Shown: piece after piece, positions 5,679-7,613 of the stretch
Numbering within the stretch: the stretch's first letter is position 1
Layout of the letters: the number at the start of each line of letters is the position of its first letter
Source of the DNA: Urinicoccus sp.
GTDB taxonomy: Bacteria; Bacillota; Clostridia; Tissierellales; Peptoniphilaceae
NCBI GenBank assembly: GCA_029983435.1
Contig: JASBZN010000051.1
Location: 1 to 7,613 of the forward strand
DNA: 7,613 nucleotides
Direction: 5' to 3'
Translations under genes and position numbers: made by a program
Notes under the pieces: generated by a model
Told to the model about the DNA's origin: nothing
Databases searched by the model: none
The model's input: the letters and a program-made list of their open reading frames with translations, nothing else

Positions 5679-7613
5679 ATGCAAGTAGATGGATCAATTT
5701 CTCAATTAAAGGGGGTAGGGGACAAAAGAAAGAAGAAGTTCGAGCAAATAAAGATAATGACGGTGCTGGACCTTCTTTATTATTTTCCCCGAGATTATGA
5801 AGACCTATCTCAAGTAAAGACCTTTCAAAAAGTTGGCCTTGGAGAAAAGGCCTTAATTAAAGTAGAGCTACAGTCTAAATTTCATGTAAACCGTCAACTC
5901 TTTAAAATCAAGGTAATAGACCAAGATGGACTTTTGGGAGAAGTTGCCTTTTTTTCTCAAGCCTACTTATTTTCAAAGCTTAAAGAAGGATCCAGCTACT
6001 ATCTCTATGGAGAAGTTAAAATCTTTCGAGGCACCTACCAACTAACGAATCCAAGAGTCTATACTTCCTGGCAATTTAAAACAGTCCAAGGGATTCGTGC
6101 TATTTACCCTCAGCAAAAGGGCCTAAAGCAGTTTGAGATTGAAAAGTTAATCCACCAAGCCCTTGAAAATTTAGATGATTTAGAAGAAGTTATCCCAAGA
6201 CCTGTTCGAGACCAATACCAACTTTTGTCTAGAAAAGAAAGCTTGCGAGAAATTCATAAGCCTACGAGTTACAAGAGGTTACAAGAGGCTAAAAGACGGA
6301 TGATTTTTGAAGAGTTTTTTGTTTTGCAACTATCTGTTTTTTACCGACAAGGCTATGACACTTCCAAAGATGGCCTTCCTATGAAAAAAGTAGATATGAC
6401 AAACTTTCTAAATCAACTCCCCTTTCCTCTAACACCAGGGCAAGACCGAAGCCTTCAAGAAATTTATAAGAGCCTCACCAGTGGCAAGGCCATGCGGCGA
6501 CTCTTACAAGGAGATGTAGGAAGCGGGAAAACCATGGTTGCTATCTTGTCCATGGCCTTTGCTCTAGAAAACGGCTATCAATGTGCGATGATGGCTCCAA
6601 CAGAAATTCTAGCCAATCAACACTTTGCAAGTTTAAAAGAATTTTTTGATAGTTTAGGGGTCCAAGTGGCGCTTTTAACAGGCAAGACCAAGACAAAAGA
6701 GCGGGAAAAAATTTTACAAGAACTCAAAATAGGAGACTTGGATATTTTAGTCGGGACCCATGCTTTGATTCAAGGGGATGTGAGTTTTAGAAATTTAGGG
6801 TTAGTTATTACAGATGAGCAACATAGGTTTGGAGTAAGTCAAAGGGAAAAACTTTTGGAAAAAGCACAAGCAGTTCATTCCTTGGTTATGACAGCGACAC
6901 CAATTCCAAGGACCTATGCCATGGCTAGCTATGGAGATTTAGATGTTTCTATTATTGACACCCTGCCGCCAGGGAGAATCCCCATTAAAACGACGGCTGT
7001 AGCGAAAGAAAATTTAGACAAAGCCTTAGATTTTACTAAAAAACAATTAAGTCAAGGACGACAAGCCTATGTTATTGCCCCCTTAATTGATGAGAGCCAG
7101 GTTCTGGACTTAAAGTCCGCCATAGAAATTTATAAGCACCTGAAAGAAGTTATGAAACCTTTCCGGGTGGAATTAATGCATGGCCAGCTCTCTGGAGGGG
7201 AAAAAGAAGATATTATGGACCGGTTTTATAAGCATGATATTGATCTTTTAGTTAGCACGACAGTAGTAGAAGTTGGTGTGAATGTTCCCAACGCCAATGT
7301 CATGTTGATTTACGATGCTCAACAATTTGGTCTGGCCCAGCTTCACCAGCTACGAGGAAGAGTAGGAAGGGGGACGCATCAGTCTTACTGTATCCTTTAC
7401 AATTCTAGTGATACAGAAAAATCCTGGGAGCGAATGGGGATTATGCAGCAAACCAATAATGGCCTTCTTATTGCACAAAAAGACCTAGAGCTACGAGGAG
7501 CTGGAGATTTTTTTGGAACCAGGCAAAGTGGAGCCTCCTCTTTCTTCTTAGGAGATGTCTTAAGGGATCATCCTATTTTTGAAAATGCACAAAGAGAAGC
7601 GCGACGATTTTTT
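5679..7613 (+). CDS. recG: ATP-dependent DNA helicase RecG (partial, C-terminus beyond right edge)
   Basis: The frame is open for 645 codons to the window edge; RecG proteins are usually about 680 residues, so only a few dozen are missing. RecG binds stalled replication forks and Holliday junctions and drives fork regression and branch migration. The N-terminal wedge region opens with LKGVGDKRKKK and LLYYFPRDYED, then an OB-fold. The superfamily 2 helicase core follows: motif I GDVGSGKT (278-285), APTEILA, motif II DEQH (379-382), motif III TATPIPRT (405-412), STTVVEVGVNVPNA, and motif VI QLRGRVGR (557-564). The C-terminal DLELRGAGDFFGTRQSG confirms RecG rather than Mfd or PriA. Start ATG 5679 has GGAGG (5670-5674) four bases upstream, a slightly short spacing. 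One small oddity is QQFGL where related proteins have ER or DR before FGL. No separate promoter is seen, so it is probably read through from the gls24 promoter past the hairpin. Confidence 0.96.
   Translation, partial: MQVDGSISQLKGVGDKRKKKFEQIKIMTVLDLLYYFPRDYEDLSQVKTFQKVGLGEKALIKVELQSKFHVNRQLFKIKVIDQDGLLGEVAFFSQAYLFSKLKEGSSYYLYGEVKIFRGTYQLTNPRVYTSWQFKTVQGIRAIYPQQKGLKQFEIEKLIHQALENLDDLEEVIPRPVRDQYQLLSRKESLREIHKPTSYKRLQEAKRRMIFEEFFVLQLSVFYRQGYDTSKDGLPMKKVDMTNFLNQLPFPLTPGQDRSLQEIYKSLTSGKAMRRLLQGDVGSGKTMVAILSMAFALENGYQCAMMAPTEILANQHFASLKEFFDSLGVQVALLTGKTKTKEREKILQELKIGDLDILVGTHALIQGDVSFRNLGLVITDEQHRFGVSQREKLLEKAQAVHSLVMTATPIPRTYAMASYGDLDVSIIDTLPPGRIPIKTTAVAKENLDKALDFTKKQLSQGRQAYVIAPLIDESQVLDLKSAIEIYKHLKEVMKPFRVELMHGQLSGGEKEDIMDRFYKHDIDLLVSTTVVEVGVNVPNANVMLIYDAQQFGLAQLHQLRGRVGRGTHQSYCILYNSSDTEKSWERMGIMQQTNNGLLIAQKDLELRGAGDFFGTRQSGASSFFLGDVLRDHPIFENAQREARRFF

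Noticed and set aside
1..7613. CRISPR arrays, tRNA or rRNA genes, insertion sequences
   Set aside because: No regularly spaced direct repeats, tRNA-like cloverleaf, transposase motifs or flanking target duplications were seen by reading both strands.

Overview
The window looks like chromosomal DNA from a low-GC Bacillota, roughly 35-40% GC by eye, with A/G-rich Shine-Dalgarno sites and simple stem plus T-run terminators. The gene order Asp23/Gls24 protein, fatty-acid kinase FakA, RecG is typical of Bacilli and Clostridia (the yloU-yloV-recG neighbourhood of Bacillus subtilis). An anaerobic coccus of the Tissierellia/Peptoniphilaceae type is my guess, but the sequence alone does not fix the genus.

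Left part (1-1250): the last 18 codons of a plus-strand gene enter from the left. They converge on a complete minus-strand ychF, an ATPase/GTPase of the Obg-related class. A hairpin at 67-90, flanked by an A-run and a T-run, can terminate transcription from both sides. ychF has its own strong SD and a TATAAT -10 box.

Middle part (1251-3410): a two-gene plus-strand operon, coupled by an ATGA overlap and closed by a terminator. The first gene has the full architecture of a BcrA/CcmA-like ABC-2 ATPase subunit, but nearly every catalytic motif (Walker A, signature, Walker B, D-loop, H-loop) is substituted in place. It also carries an acidic, probably disordered tail of about 110 residues. The second gene is an apparently intact six-helix ABC-2 permease. 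This pseudo-ATPase plus permease pair is the most unusual thing in the window. It may be a membrane complex that borrows ATP hydrolysis from another subunit, or one that does not transport.

Right part (3411-7613): a gene-free stretch of about 200 bp holds a 9-bp inverted repeat and a very good promoter (TTGTCA-17-TAAAAT). The promoter drives gls24/yloU, fakA/yloV and, after a hairpin-bearing gap of 46 bp, recG. recG is intact as far as it goes: 645 codons are visible and the C-terminus lies beyond the right edge. FakA phosphorylates exogenous fatty acids for phospholipid synthesis, Asp23-family proteins are envelope-associated, and RecG remodels stalled forks. Their linkage is conserved but does not imply a shared pathway.
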